In this document: positions 7,766-17,022 of the stretch, one piece after another
How positions within the stretch are numbered: the stretch's first letter is position 1
How the letters are laid out: each line of letters opens with the position of its first letter
Assembly: GCF_009834025.1 (NCBI RefSeq)
Contig: NZ_CP047156.1
Coordinates: forward strand, 558,001 to 622,000
DNA length: 64,000 nucleotides
Direction of reading: 5' to 3'
Source: Epidermidibacterium keratini
Lineage (GTDB): Bacteria > Actinomycetota > Actinomycetes > Mycobacteriales > Antricoccaceae
The notes under the pieces: generated by a model
Database searches by the model: none
Told to the model about the DNA's origin: nothing
The model's input: the letters and a program-made list of their open reading frames with translations, nothing else
Program-made: the position numbers and the translations under genes

Positions 7766-9727
7766 CTACGACCCTCCCGCCGACTTCTCACGCAGGCCGC
7801 GCGCCATCTGCTCCAACGACGCGAGTTCACCGAAGATCCGATGGTAGGAAGCCTGGTCCTCCACCGGGTTCATCCGCTGCAGCTTGGACTTCGTCTGGCG
7901 GATCTGCGCCGCGACCCGCGGGAGCTGCAGCGCTGCCAGCACCGAGGTGACGTAGCGGTGATCGGGCGGGCCAGGGGTGTTGATCGCCTCGACGGCCAGC
8001 TCGTGCACCAGCACGGTCAGCAGCTCGGTGTCCGGGCCACTCGCCTGCTCGATGACGGAGGCGATCCAGCTCGGATCACCGGTGGCCGACTGCGGACCGC
8101 CGGCCTTCTCGATCAGCCGGCGGATCTCGGCGTACGCCGGAACCCGGTAGAACTCGACGTTGGCCACCTCAAACGACGGGCCGACGACCTGCGGGAGCTG
8201 CAGCGCGAGCTTCAACGACTCGCGCTCGGCCCAGACGGCAGGCTCGCCCGGCCGCGGCCGCGTCAGCCGCGGCGCGTCGGAGTCGGCGGCCGACTGCGTG
8301 CGCTCGCCGGACTGCGTCGGCGGCTCGGAAGCCGCTGGCTCACGGCGCGGATCGCGGCGCCGCCCACCCGGACCCTCTCCGTCGCGCGGCGGGCGCCAGG
8401 CACGCACCTGCGCCACGATCCGGTTAGGGTCATCGACCCCGACCATCCCGGCGAGGCGTCGCGCATATTCGGTGCGCAGCGCGACGTCCTTGATCTGCGC
8501 CACCAGCGGCACGGTCTCGTTCAACGCGCCAACCCGCCCCTCGACCGTGTCGAGATCGTGCAGGGCGAGCTTGGAGGCGATCGCAAACTCCACCAGCGGC
8601 TGACGCCTCGCGATCAGGTCGCGTACGGCGCCGTCGCCGGCGTCCTGGCGCAGCTCGCACGGGTCGCGCCCATCGGACTCGACGGCGACGTAGGTCTGGG
8701 CGGTGAACTTCTGGTCGTCGGCGAACGCCTTGAGCGCCGCCTTCTGCCCGGCCTCATCGCCGTCGAAGACGAAGATCACCTCGCCGCGGAAGACGTCGCT
8801 GTCCATCAGCAGCTGGCGGATGACCGCGATGTGCTCCGAGCCGAACGCTGTGCCGCACGAGGCCACGGCGGTCGGTATTCCGGCGAGGTGGCAGGCCATG
8901 ACGTCGGTGTAGCCCTCGACGACGACGACCTGACGGCTGCGCGCGATGTCGCGGCGGGCCTTCTCGATTCCGAAGAGCACCGAAGATTTTCGATATAGCG
9001 GGGTTTCGGACGTATTGAGATACTTCGCTTCACTGGGATCATCGTCAAACAACCGGCGCGCGCCAAACCCGATCGGATCGCCGTGCCGGTCGAAGATCGG
9101 CCAGATCAGCCGCTTGCGGAAGCGGTCGATGAGAGTGCCACGTGAAGTACGCCGCGACAGATCCGCGGTCAGCAGCTCCTTCTCGGTGAAGCCGGCACGG
9201 CGCAGGTGCAGCGTCAGCGCATCCCACGAATCCGGGGCAAAACCACACTGGAAGTCAGCGGCGGCCTGCTGCCCGAAGCCGCGCTCGGCGAGGAACTCGC
9301 GCGCCTTGCTCGCCGCGCCCGGCGCCCCCAGCGCCTGCTTGTAGAACTCGACGGCAGCCCTGTTGGCCGCAACGAGGCGCGCGCGCATCCCTGGCTGACG
9401 GTTGCTGCCGCGCGCGCCACCCTGCTCGTAGCGCAGCTGCAGACCGATGCGGTCGGCCAAGGTCTCGACCGCCTCGGCAAATCCAAGATGGTCGATCTTC
9501 TGCATGAACGAGATGACGTCGCCGGACTCGCCGCAGCCGAAGCAGTAGAAGAAGCCGCGGCCCGGGCTGACGCTGAAGGACGGCGTCTTCTCGTCGTGAA
9601 ACGGGCACAGGCCCTTCAGATTGCCGCCGCCGGCGTTACGCAGCGTGACGTATTCGCCGATCACATCGCCGATATTGCTGCGTTCGCGGACCGCCTGGAT
9701 GTCTTCATTGCGAATCAGCCCGGCCAT
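7766..9727 (-). CDS. dnaG: DNA primase
   Basis: 653 residues. Synthesises RNA primers for replication. The CHC2 zinc-ribbon ligands are present (Cys41, His44, Cys62, Cys65 in CPFHDEKTPS and FFYCFGCG). A TOPRIM catalytic domain follows with VVVEGYTDVMACHL and the acidic pair in VFDGDEAG. The C-terminal helicase-interaction region is diverged, with a Pro/Arg-rich linker (about 430-480), as in other actinobacteria. The start codon overlaps the dgt stop by one base. Confidence 0.97.
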   Translation of the reverse strand: MAGLIRNEDIQAVRERSNIGDVIGEYVTLRNAGGGNLKGLCPFHDEKTPSFSVSPGRGFFYCFGCGESGDVISFMQKIDHLGFAEAVETLADRIGLQLRYEQGGARGSNRQPGMRARLVAANRAAVEFYKQALGAPGAASKAREFLAERGFGQQAAADFQCGFAPDSWDALTLHLRRAGFTEKELLTADLSRRTSRGTLIDRFRKRLIWPIFDRHGDPIGFGARRLFDDDPSEAKYLNTSETPLYRKSSVLFGIEKARRDIARSRQVVVVEGYTDVMACHLAGIPTAVASCGTAFGSEHIAVIRQLLMDSDVFRGEVIFVFDGDEAGQKAALKAFADDQKFTAQTYVAVESDGRDPCELRQDAGDGAVRDLIARRQPLVEFAIASKLALHDLDTVEGRVGALNETVPLVAQIKDVALRTEYARRLAGMVGVDDPNRIVAQVRAWRPPRDGEGPGGRRRDPRREPAASEPPTQSGERTQSAADSDAPRLTRPRPGEPAVWAERESLKLALQLPQVVGPSFEVANVEFYRVPAYAEIRRLIEKAGGPQSATGDPSWIASVIEQASGPDTELLTVLVHELAVEAINTPGPPDHRYVTSVLAALQLPRVAAQIRQTKSKLQRMNPVEDQASYHRIFGELASLEQMARGLREKSAGGS

Positions 9728-10986
9728 CAGCGACCAGCTCCGATGAGCGAGGCGTGCCAGGAGATCGCGGTGGCGTCGGTCAGCTCGGCGACCTGGTCGA
9801 CCACTGCCCGCATCCGCGCGGCATCGTCGGCCGCCACCTCGTAGGCGTCGAGGTGCTGGTCTTGCAGCAGCTCAGGCCGTTCGGCGAGTACGCCGACCAG
9901 CTCGGCAAGCAGCTCTCGCTGACGCGCCTGCAGCTCGAAAGCGCCTTCGCGCTCCATCACGTAGGCGACCGCCGTCGCCTTCAGCAGGGCACACTCGGCG
10001 CGGACGACGTCGGGCACCCGCAGCGCGGCGCCGTAGCGGGTGAGCTCCCCGGTGCCGAACTCGGCGCGCGTCGTACGCACCGCGGCCTCGGTAAACCGGC
10101 CGAGCAGCTCGCTGGTGGCGCGCTTGAGCGCGACGCGCCCACGTCGCGAGCCGCCCACCTCGTCGCCGTACGCCGCGACGTCATGCAACACCGGCAGTGC
10201 CACCAGCTGTGCCCACACCTCCTGCAACATCCCCAGATCGGCGTCGATGAACCCCGCGGCGGCGATCGTGGCGATCCGCTCGGCCGCGTCGGGTCGGGCC
10301 GCGGCGCGCAGGTCGATCAGCCCGGACATCATGCCGTCCTCGACATCATGCACCGAATACGCGACATCGTCCGCCCAGTCCATCACCTCGGCTTCAATGC
10401 ATCTGCGGTCGTCGTCGACCCCAGCGCGCATCCAGGTAAAAGCCGCCAGGTCATCGGCGTAGACGCCGAACTTGCGAGCCCCCTCTCGCCTGGCCCACGG
10501 ATACTTGCAGGTGGCATCGAGTACGGCGCGCGTCAGGTTCAGGCCCGCGTTGACCTCACCGGCCAGCACCTTCGACTCCAGGCGGGTGAGCACCCGCAGC
10601 GTCTGGGCGTTGCCCTCGAAGCCGCCGTACTGGGCGATGAGCTCGTCGAGGGCCTGCTCGCCGTTGTGCCCGAACGGGGGGTGTCCGAGGTCATGGGCGA
10701 GCCCGGCCGCGTCGGTGATGTCGGGGTCCATGCCCAGCGACTGCCCCATCTCGCGGGCGATCTGGGCGACCTCGAGGGAGTGGGTGAGCCGGGTCCGCGG
10801 GAAGTCGTCCTCGAGCGGTACGACGACCTGCGTCTTGCCGGCGAGCCGGCGCAGCGAGCTGCTGTGCAGGATCCTGGCCCGGTCGCGCGCGAACTCCGAG
10901 CGCTGCGGTGACTGCCCGCCGGCGAAGTAGCTGGACTTGTCCGGCTCGGGAACGAATCGTTCGAGATCGCCTGCGGTGTAGGTCAT
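9727..10986 (-). CDS. dgt: Deoxyguanosinetriphosphate triphosphohydrolase-like protein
   Basis: 419 residues. HD-domain dNTP triphosphohydrolase that splits dGTP (and often other dNTPs) into nucleoside and triphosphate. Visible metal ligands: His69 (RLTHSLEVAQ), the His98-Asp99 pair (GLAHDLGHPPFGHNGE) and a later Asp in VMDWADDVAYSVHDVEDG. It overlaps ydcF upstream by ATGA and dnaG downstream by one base. This dgt-dnaG arrangement is typical of actinobacteria. Confidence 0.93.
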   Translation of the reverse strand: MTYTAGDLERFVPEPDKSSYFAGGQSPQRSEFARDRARILHSSSLRRLAGKTQVVVPLEDDFPRTRLTHSLEVAQIAREMGQSLGMDPDITDAAGLAHDLGHPPFGHNGEQALDELIAQYGGFEGNAQTLRVLTRLESKVLAGEVNAGLNLTRAVLDATCKYPWARREGARKFGVYADDLAAFTWMRAGVDDDRRCIEAEVMDWADDVAYSVHDVEDGMMSGLIDLRAAARPDAAERIATIAAAGFIDADLGMLQEVWAQLVALPVLHDVAAYGDEVGGSRRGRVALKRATSELLGRFTEAAVRTTRAEFGTGELTRYGAALRVPDVVRAECALLKATAVAYVMEREGAFELQARQRELLAELVGVLAERPELLQDQHLDAYEVAADDAARMRAVVDQVAELTDATAISWHASLIGAGR

Positions 10987-11600
10987 CCGATGCCCACGCC
11001 CGTCTCCGGCGATCCGCCGAACAGGCCGTAGTAGAGCAGCGCTCCGGTCTCACGCAGGATGTACTTGAACTGGGTTGAGCGCGTCTGCACCGCAGGGCCG
11101 GATCGGGTCGGCGAGCCGTAGGTCACGATGCCCTGCGCGGAAATCATCGACTTCGCGCGCAGCGTGTGCGGCGGGTCGGTGACCACGATCGCGTCCTGCC
11201 AGCCGTTGTCGCGAAACACCGGCCCGAGCGCTTCGGCCGACTCCAGGGTGTTGGCGCCTTCGGGGACCGCGAGCACCGCGTCGGAGTCGACCTCGCCCTC
11301 CTGGATCAGCCAGTCGCGTCCGGCCTCGGCCTCGGTGAAGCTGTCGCCGGCCTGCGAGCCGCCGACCGTCACGATGACCGGCGCATGTCCTTCGCGGTAG
11401 AGGTCGAGGGCCTGCTGCAGCCGCCACTGGAAGATCGGCGACGGAGTCCCGTTGTACTGCGCGCTGCCGAGTACGACGATCGCGTCGGCGTTGACGTTGT
11501 CGGTGGTCCGCGCGACCTTCCACACGGCGTACGCGACACCCAGCGTCCCGAGCAGGCAGCCGATGAGCAGGCCCACGATGAGCCGTCGAATCACCTTCAC
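10983..11600 (-). CDS. YdcF/SanA-family membrane protein (DUF218)
   Basis: 205 residues from GTG 11600. One N-terminal membrane segment (about residues 4-28) is followed by a DUF218 domain: ADAIVVLGSAQYNGTPSP, VTVGGSQAGDSFTEAE, and NTLESAEALGPVF. The family is linked to envelope integrity or polysaccharide handling, but the biochemistry is open. The gene sits between dusB (4-nt gap) and dgt (ATGA overlap), so it is part of the dusB-ydcF-dgt-dnaG operon. Confidence 0.85.
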   Translation of the reverse strand: MKVIRRLIVGLLIGCLLGTLGVAYAVWKVARTTDNVNADAIVVLGSAQYNGTPSPIFQWRLQQALDLYREGHAPVIVTVGGSQAGDSFTEAEAGRDWLIQEGEVDSDAVLAVPEGANTLESAEALGPVFRDNGWQDAIVVTDPPHTLRAKSMISAQGIVTYGSPTRSGPAVQTRSTQFKYILRETGALLYYGLFGGSPETGVGIG

Positions 11601-11603
11601 GCG

Positions 11604-12749
11604 CTAGCCGCCCGAGACGTCGATCTCAGCGCCGAACGGCACGGCGCAGGTGTCACGGTCCTCCAGCCAGCCTTCGGGCAGCGTGACCTTGCGGGTGCCG
11701 GTGCTGCGCCCGCGCGCGAGCCCGATGATGGACTCCGGGTAGTCCTGCTCCCCCGTCTGCTCGAGCAGCTCGTTCAGGCTGCGGTCGAGGTCGGCGAGGT
11801 CGCCGATCAGCCCGAGCTGCTGGCGCAGCTCCGAGCCGACGCGGAAGCCCTTGAGGTACCACGAGACATGCTTGCGGAAGTCGCGGGCGCCGCGCTGCTC
11901 ACCCATGTCTTCGGCGAGGTACGCCGCATGCTCCCGCATGGTGCCTGCGACCTCAGATAGCTTGGGGCGCAGGCGATCCGGCCGTCCGGCGAAGGCGTTG
12001 GCGAGGTCGGCAAACAGCCACGGCCGGCCGAGGCAGCCGCGACCGACAACGACGCCGGCGCAGCCGGTCTGCTCGGTCATCGCGAGCGCGTCGTTGGCCT
12101 CCCAGATGTCGCCGTTGCCGAGCACCGGCACGTCCAGCTCGGCGACGAGCGCGGCGATGGCGCTCCAGTCGGCGGTGCCGCCGTACATCTGAGCGGCGGT
12201 GCGCCCGTGCAGCGCGACGGCGGTGATCCCCTCCTCTTGGGCGATCCGGCCAGCCTCAAGATAGGTCTCGTGCTCGGGGTCGATGCCCTTGCGCATCTTG
12301 ACCGTGACCGGGACACGTCCGGCGGCCGCCTGGACGGCCGAGCCGATGATCGCGCGAAACAGGTTGCGTCGCCACGGCAGCGCGGCTCCGCCGCCCTTGC
12401 GGGTCACCTTCGGCACCGGGCAGCCCATGTTGAGGTCGATGTGCTCGGCGCGGTCTTCGTCGACGAGGATCCGCACCGCTTCACCGACGACGGCGGGGTC
12501 GACGGCATACAGCTGCACCGACCGCGGCGTCTCGGACTCGTGGAAGCGCAGCATCTGCATCGTCAGCGGCGTGCGTTCGACGAGCGCGCGTGAGGTGATC
12601 ATCTCCGAGACGTAGAGCCCCGCGCCGTACTGCCGGCACACCCGCCGGTAGGCGCTCGTGGTGATGCCGGCCATCGGGGCGAGTACGACGGGCGGATCGA
12701 CCGGCAGGGCGCCGAACTGCAGGGGCTGAGCGTGGGTCAGCGTAGCCAT
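11604..12749 (-). CDS. dusB: tRNA-dihydrouridine synthase
   Basis: 381 residues from ATG 12749 (GAGAAG 5 nt upstream); an earlier start at 12776 adds a basic stretch and is less likely. FMN-dependent reduction of uridine in the tRNA D-loop. Family marks: PPVVLAPMAGITTSAYRR, the LNMGCPVPKVTRKGGGAAL active-site region with the catalytic Cys, VTVKMRKG, and the FMN-phosphate site GNGDIW. The start overlaps the end of the Pro-rich gene by 13 bp. Confidence 0.93.
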   Translation of the reverse strand: MATLTHAQPLQFGALPVDPPVVLAPMAGITTSAYRRVCRQYGAGLYVSEMITSRALVERTPLTMQMLRFHESETPRSVQLYAVDPAVVGEAVRILVDEDRAEHIDLNMGCPVPKVTRKGGGAALPWRRNLFRAIIGSAVQAAAGRVPVTVKMRKGIDPEHETYLEAGRIAQEEGITAVALHGRTAAQMYGGTADWSAIAALVAELDVPVLGNGDIWEANDALAMTEQTGCAGVVVGRGCLGRPWLFADLANAFAGRPDRLRPKLSEVAGTMREHAAYLAEDMGEQRGARDFRKHVSWYLKGFRVGSELRQQLGLIGDLADLDRSLNELLEQTGEQDYPESIIGLARGRSTGTRKVTLPEGWLEDRDTCAVPFGAEIDVSGG

Positions 12750-13672
12750 GTCAGCTTCTCGTCGCCGTCTTGCCACTGTGCGCCGCGCACGCCAAGGTCC
12801 TTCGCGATCAGGTAGAAGAGGTGCCCGGCGATCGACTCCTCCGGCTGCACCGCGCCAGCGCGGAAGCCCGGGCGAGCCTCGACCTCCGCCGGAGCCGCGA
12901 GATGCCGGGCGTCGTTGGTGTCGATGAGGTGCATGCCTTCGGCGGGTACGGCGCCGATCGCCTCGCTGCCGGAGTTGGTAAACAGCGCGCCGATGATGGC
13001 CGAGGCGTAGCCGTCCGGGATGCTCAGTCCCGCCTCGACAAACACGTCATCGGCGGGGTACTCGATCGACACGACCCGCCAGCTCGCGCGCAGCCCGTAG
13101 CGGCCGGAGCCCTCGAGCATCTCGCCGACCTTGCCCGAACGAGGCGCGATGATCTCGTCACGATCGGCGTTGTCGGCTTGCGCGCTCGACTCCGGCGCAC
13201 CGTCTGCGGGTGCGGGCGATTCGGGCGCTGGTGGCTGGTCGCCCGGCGTCGGTCCCTGCTGGCCTGGGCCGGTCGGTGGTCCGGGCGGAGCCTGACCGGG
13301 TCCCCGCGGCGGGTAGCCGGGCCCGGACGGCGGGTAGCCGGGAGGCGGACCTTGCGGCGGCCCGGCAGGCCCAGGCGGACCGGACGGAGTCGGCGGTCCA
13401 GGTGGGCCATAGCCCGGGCCGGCCGGACCGGGACGGCCGTAGCCCGGCGGCGGACCGTAACCGGGGCCGGGCGGGCCATAGCCAGGTGGCGGACCTTGGG
13501 GCGGATAGCCCTGCGGCCCCGGCGGCGGATAGCCGCCGGGAGGCCCCGGGGGTGGATAACCGGGCCCAGGAGGGCCGGGCGGACCCTGCGGTGGGTAGCC
13601 GCCGCGCGGCCCCGGCGGGCCGTAGCCAGGTGGCGGACCCTGCGGTGGGCCGTATCCGGGTGGGTAGCTCAT
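12737..13672 (-). CDS. Pro/Gly/Tyr-rich low-complexity protein with a C-terminal globular domain
   Basis: 311 residues. Residues 1-150 are almost only Pro, Gly, Tyr and Gln (repeats such as PPGYGPPG and GGYPPPGP). Residues about 175-311 form a compact domain ([26 protein letters not shown] split by short acidic runs) ending KLTWLR. No signal peptide or membrane segment is seen. The ATG overlaps the glyS stop (ATGA) and the tail overlaps dusB, so it is embedded in the operon. Function unknown; the Pro-rich half looks like a disordered tether or interaction arm. Confidence 0.75.
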   Translation of the reverse strand: MSYPPGYGPPQGPPPGYGPPGPRGGYPPQGPPGPPGPGYPPPGPPGGYPPPGPQGYPPQGPPPGYGPPGPGYGPPPGYGRPGPAGPGYGPPGPPTPSGPPGPAGPPQGPPPGYPPSGPGYPPRGPGQAPPGPPTGPGQQGPTPGDQPPAPESPAPADGAPESSAQADNADRDEIIAPRSGKVGEMLEGSGRYGLRASWRVVSIEYPADDVFVEAGLSIPDGYASAIIGALFTNSGSEAIGAVPAEGMHLIDTNDARHLAAPAEVEARPGFRAGAVQPEESIAGHLFYLIAKDLGVRGAQWQDGDEKLTWLR

Positions 13673-15087
13673 GGCGTCAGCTTCGGCAGTAGGTAGCCGG
13701 CCAGCGCGTCGATGCCGACCCGCTCCTGCTGCATCGAGTCGCGATCGCGCACGGTGACCGCGTCGTCCTCGAGCGAGTCGAAGTCGACGGTGATGCAGAA
13801 CGGCGTACCGATCTCGTCCTGGCGGCGGTAGCGACGGCCGATGGCACCAGCATCGTCGAACTCGACGTTCCAGTGCTTGCGCAGCATGTCGGCGACCCCG
13901 CGCGCCTTCGGCGAGAGGTCGGTGTTGCGCGACAGCGGAAGTACGGCGGCCTTGACCGGAGCCAGGCGCGGATGCAGCGACAGGACGGTGCGCTGCTCAA
14001 GCTTGCCCTTGGCGTTGGGCGCCTCGTCGACGCGGTAGGCATCGAGCAGGAAGGCCATCATCGAGCGGCCGACGCCGGCCGCGGGCTCGATGACGTAGGG
14101 CACCCAGCGCTCGCCGGTCTCCTGGTCGAAGTAGGACAAATCGACGCCGGAGTGCTTGGTGTGCGTGGAGAGGTCGAAGTCGGTGCGGTTGGCGACGCCT
14201 TCGAGCTCGCCCCATTCTGAGCCGGTGAAGCCGAAGCGGTATTCGACGTCGACGGTGCGCTTGGAGTAGTGCGAGAGCTTCTCCTTGGGGTGCTCGTACA
14301 GGCGCAGGTTGTCTTCGGCGATGCCGAGATCGACGTACCACTGCTTGCGCCAGGAGATCCACTTCTCGTGCCACTCCTCGTCGGTGCCGGGCTTGACGAA
14401 GAACTCCATCTCCATCTGCTCGAACTCGCGGGTGCGGAAGATGAAGTTGCCGGGAGTGATCTCGTTGCGGAACGACTTGCCCTGCTGGGCGATGCCAAAC
14501 GGCGGCTTCTTGCGGGCCGCGCCCATCACGTTGGCGAAGTTGATGAAGATGCCCTGCGCGGTCTCCGGGCGCAGGTAGTGCAGTCCGGACTCGTCCTCGA
14601 TGACACCCAGGTAGGTCTTGAGCATCATGTTGAACTCGCGCGGCGCTGTCCACTGCCCGCGGGTGCCGCAGTTAGGGCAGACCAGATCCGACAACGGGAT
14701 GTCGTCGGGGTTGATCTCCTTGCCCTTCTTGGCCGCCTTCTCCGCGACCGCCTCCTGCATGTGATCGACGCGGAACCGCTTGTGGCAGTGCTGGCACTCG
14801 GTCAGCGGGTCGGTGAACTCACCGACGTGCCCAGAAGCCACCCACGTCTCGCGCGGCAGGATGAGCGAGGAGTCGAGCCCGACGATGTCGTCGCGTTCGA
14901 TCACCATTGAGCGCCACCACTCGCGCTTGACGTTTTCCTTCAGCTCGACGCCGAGCGGTCCGTAGTCCCATGCCGACCGGGTGCCTCCGTAGATCTCCCC
15001 CGACGGGAAGACGAAACCGCGCCGCTTCGCCAGGCTGACGACCGCGTCGATCGAGGAGGACTTGTCGGATGTGTTGGCGGACGCCAC
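13669..15087 (-). CDS. glyS: Glycyl-tRNA synthetase (class II, homodimeric type)
   Basis: 472 residues from GTG 15087 with GGAG 9 nt upstream. Charges tRNA-Gly. Class II signatures are present: [13 protein letters not shown] near the N terminus, CQHCHKRF and CPNCGTRG zinc ligands, [13 protein letters not shown], and the motif-3 region ending VGRSMMAFL. The C-terminal anticodon-binding domain has [17 protein letters not shown]. Length fits the bacterial alpha2 enzyme of actinobacteria. Confidence 0.96.
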   Translation of the reverse strand: MASANTSDKSSSIDAVVSLAKRRGFVFPSGEIYGGTRSAWDYGPLGVELKENVKREWWRSMVIERDDIVGLDSSLILPRETWVASGHVGEFTDPLTECQHCHKRFRVDHMQEAVAEKAAKKGKEINPDDIPLSDLVCPNCGTRGQWTAPREFNMMLKTYLGVIEDESGLHYLRPETAQGIFINFANVMGAARKKPPFGIAQQGKSFRNEITPGNFIFRTREFEQMEMEFFVKPGTDEEWHEKWISWRKQWYVDLGIAEDNLRLYEHPKEKLSHYSKRTVDVEYRFGFTGSEWGELEGVANRTDFDLSTHTKHSGVDLSYFDQETGERWVPYVIEPAAGVGRSMMAFLLDAYRVDEAPNAKGKLEQRTVLSLHPRLAPVKAAVLPLSRNTDLSPKARGVADMLRKHWNVEFDDAGAIGRRYRRQDEIGTPFCITVDFDSLEDDAVTVRDRDSMQQERVGIDALAGYLLPKLTP

Positions 15088-15188
15088 AGTTGGTGCTCCA
15101 AGCAGGTTGATCGCAGTAAGAGAGATCCGGTCGTCATCGAGTACGCCGGATGCAACTCCTCGATTCTAGACCGCTTGCGGTAGGTGGA

Positions 15189-15911
15189 TCAGCCGCCCGA
15201 GCTGCCGGCCGTCGAAGGCTCGTCGAACCCGCACACCTCGAAGTCCCCGTCGTCGTTCTTCTCTAGGGTGAGCGTCGTGTCGAACTGCTCACCGGCAACC
15301 GTGACGGAGATGTCGGCTGTCGCGTTGTCTCCGTCCTCGGTGACGGTGAGGACGGTGTAATCGGTGACGGCGTACTGCGCGTCGGTAACAAACTCCTCGT
15401 CGTACACCCCTGCATCGAGCGCCGGGCAGGTGTAGTCCGTGATCGCCGAGACATCCTGGTCTTTTAAGGCCGCCATGAAGCCTTCGGCGGTGTCCTTTGC
15501 GTTGCGATCGCCGCCGAGGGTGAGGAACAGCACCAGCGCGATTGCGCCGACGAGTACGAGGGCGCCCACGATGATCGCGATGAGCTTGCCCGAGCCGCTC
15601 TTCTGCGGCGTCGTACCCCACCCCTGCTGGGCGCCGTACTGCTGGCCGTAGCCGGACTGGTCATATCCGGGCTGGCCGTACTGTGGCTGCTGGGCGCCGT
15701 ACTGCTGGCCATAGCCGGACTGGTCATAGCCAGACTGCCCGTACTGCTGCTGCCCGCCGTACTGTGGCTGCTGGCCGTAGCCGGACTGCCCATATCCCTG
15801 CTGGCCATAACCGGACTGCCCATAGCCGGACTGGCCCTGGCCCTGCTTGCCCCAGCCCTGGTTGTCGGGGTACTGCCCACCGGGGAACTGGCCGTTCGGA
15901 GGTTGAGTCAT
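15189..15911 (-). CDS. Single-pass membrane protein with a Gly/Tyr/Gln-rich N-terminal domain and a secreted DUF4878-like domain
   Basis: 240 residues from ATG 15911 (an upstream start at 15971 is weaker). Residues 1-105 are a low-complexity cytosolic arm made of SGYGQ and QQYG units, close in composition to prion-like domains of the eukaryotic FUS/EWS type. A membrane helix follows ([26 protein letters not shown]), then an extracellular domain of about 100 residues ([37 protein letters not shown]) resembling NTF2-like DUF4878 modules, with two Cys. A shorter paralogue follows at 16011. Function unknown. Confidence 0.75.
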   Translation of the reverse strand: MTQPPNGQFPGGQYPDNQGWGKQGQGQSGYGQSGYGQQGYGQSGYGQQPQYGGQQQYGQSGYDQSGYGQQYGAQQPQYGQPGYDQSGYGQQYGAQQGWGTTPQKSGSGKLIAIIVGALVLVGAIALVLFLTLGGDRNAKDTAEGFMAALKDQDVSAITDYTCPALDAGVYDEEFVTDAQYAVTDYTVLTVTEDGDNATADISVTVAGEQFDTTLTLEKNDDGDFEVCGFDEPSTAGSSGG

Positions 15912-16010
15912 CGCGAAATCAGCTCTCTGGTCGTCGAAGCACGGCGTGTCGCTGCCGGAAACGTATCGCATGCAGGGGCATGCGCGCTGTGATTGCCGGC
16001 CGCGTCCGGA

Positions 16011-16481
16011 CTACTCGATGGCATAGTCGCAGATCTTCCACGTACCCTCTGCCCTGGTCAGCACGAAGATCATCGTCTCGGTGACCTTCGATTCGTAGTA
16101 AATGGTGAGCTCGACCGGTACCTTCGCGGAGTCGCCGTCGATCGTCTCGGTGCCGACCTCGTAGGACATCTCCGACGGCATCGGCCCATCGTCGGTGATC
16201 TCCGGCTGCAGCTTCTCGCAGACATATTTCTTCGCCTCCTCCGCATTGCCGGTCTCGGCGGCCGCCATGAACGCGACAACGACCTCGCGCGGGCCGGGAC
16301 CATCACTGTCACCCGCGCCGCCAGAATCGGTACGCGCGAGCATCACGACCAGCACTACGACAGCGAGCGCCACGATCACTCCGAGGGAGGTCCACAGCGG
16401 TCCGCGGCTTCGCGGCCCGACTGGTGCCGCGAATCCCGCGTCCGGCGGCCGGAGGGTGCCTGGGCGCGGCGACTGGTTCAT
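16011..16481 (-). CDS. Membrane-anchored DUF4878-like protein
   Basis: 156 residues from ATG 16481 with GAGGAG 6 nt before it. A short Pro-rich N terminus is followed by one membrane helix (LWTSLGVIVALAVVVLVVML) and an outer domain (REVVVAFMAAAETGNAEEAKKYVCEKL) that resembles the outer domain of the neighbouring 240-aa protein, with two Cys. The two genes are probably a tandem duplication in which only one gained the Gly/Tyr/Gln arm. Confidence 0.75.
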   Translation of the reverse strand: MNQSPRPGTLRPPDAGFAAPVGPRSRGPLWTSLGVIVALAVVVLVVMLARTDSGGAGDSDGPGPREVVVAFMAAAETGNAEEAKKYVCEKLQPEITDDGPMPSEMSYEVGTETIDGDSAKVPVELTIYYESKVTETMIFVLTRAEGTWKICDYAIE

Positions 16482-16523
16482 GCTGACTCCTCGGGTACGG
16501 CGCCAGCCAGTGGGCCGCCGCCG

Positions 16524-16925
16524 TTAGGACCGACGCGAGCCTTGCGGTCCGGGGTTCCCCGGACCCCGAGGACCGAAGTCGCCGATCGCCGTGCTTGTCG
16601 CGTCGGGGGCACGATCGGTACCGAGCGCGCGCACCCCGTCGGGCCCAGATTCCAGGACCGTCTCGAAGGCACTGACCTCATCGCGGGCGGTGTACATCAG
16701 CGGGTTGGCGTGCAGCTTGACGTCGTACGCCGACAGTGCGCGGCGATAGGCGCCGACGTTGTCCCAGAGAGTGCACACCAGCCAGGTCTCCGGCTCGTCG
16801 GTGCTGCGGGCCAGCCAGCCGCGCTGATGGCCACGGCAGGCGGCGAACGCCGCGAGCGCCCGCTCGGCCCTCTCGATGAAGTCGTCGAGGTCCTCGGGCG
16901 GCTCAAAACGGACCACTACCAGCAT
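16524..16925 (-). CDS. Antibiotic-biosynthesis-monooxygenase (ABM) fold protein
   Basis: 133 residues from ATG 16925 (GGGAG 8 nt upstream). The N-terminal 95 residues fit the dimeric alpha+beta ABM fold: MLVVVRFEPPEDLDDFIERAERAL, then RGWLARSTDEPETWLVCTLWDNVGAYRRAL. The tail is Gly/Pro/Arg rich and probably disordered. Members range from monooxygenases to haem-degrading enzymes, so no reaction can be assigned. It is divergent from znuC. Confidence 0.7.
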   Translation of the reverse strand: MLVVVRFEPPEDLDDFIERAERALAAFAACRGHQRGWLARSTDEPETWLVCTLWDNVGAYRRALSAYDVKLHANPLMYTARDEVSAFETVLESGPDGVRALGTDRAPDATSTAIGDFGPRGPGNPGPQGSRRS

Positions 16926-16971
16926 CGACGTACTCCCACCCCTCGTGCAGGCGACCTCGGTACGCCACCCA

Positions 16972-16992
16972 TGCATGTATGCACCTTTGACA
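16972..16992 (+). promoter_or_regulatory. Candidate znu promoter/operator region
   Basis: The inverted repeat TGCAT-GT-ATGCA (16972-16983) has the 2-nt spacer typical of ArsR/SmtB operators. It directly precedes an AT-rich patch with TTGACA (16987-16992), 31 bp before the proposed znuC start. Binding by the SmtB-like regulator encoded two genes later, or by a Zur protein, is possible. No classical Zur box was found. Confidence 0.35.
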
Positions 16993-17022
16993 ATAAATGT
17001 TGCGCCTCGGCACCGTGTTCTG

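Noticed and set aside
6950-8998. Long plus-strand frame opposite dnaG
   Set aside because: Antisense of dnaG and its neighbour; Arg/His-rich composition typical of shadows.
16876-17022. Open frame upstream of znuC starting inside the ABM gene
   Set aside because: The added 49 residues overlap another gene and do not resemble an ATPase N terminus; a GTG start near 17023 or 17059 is more likely.
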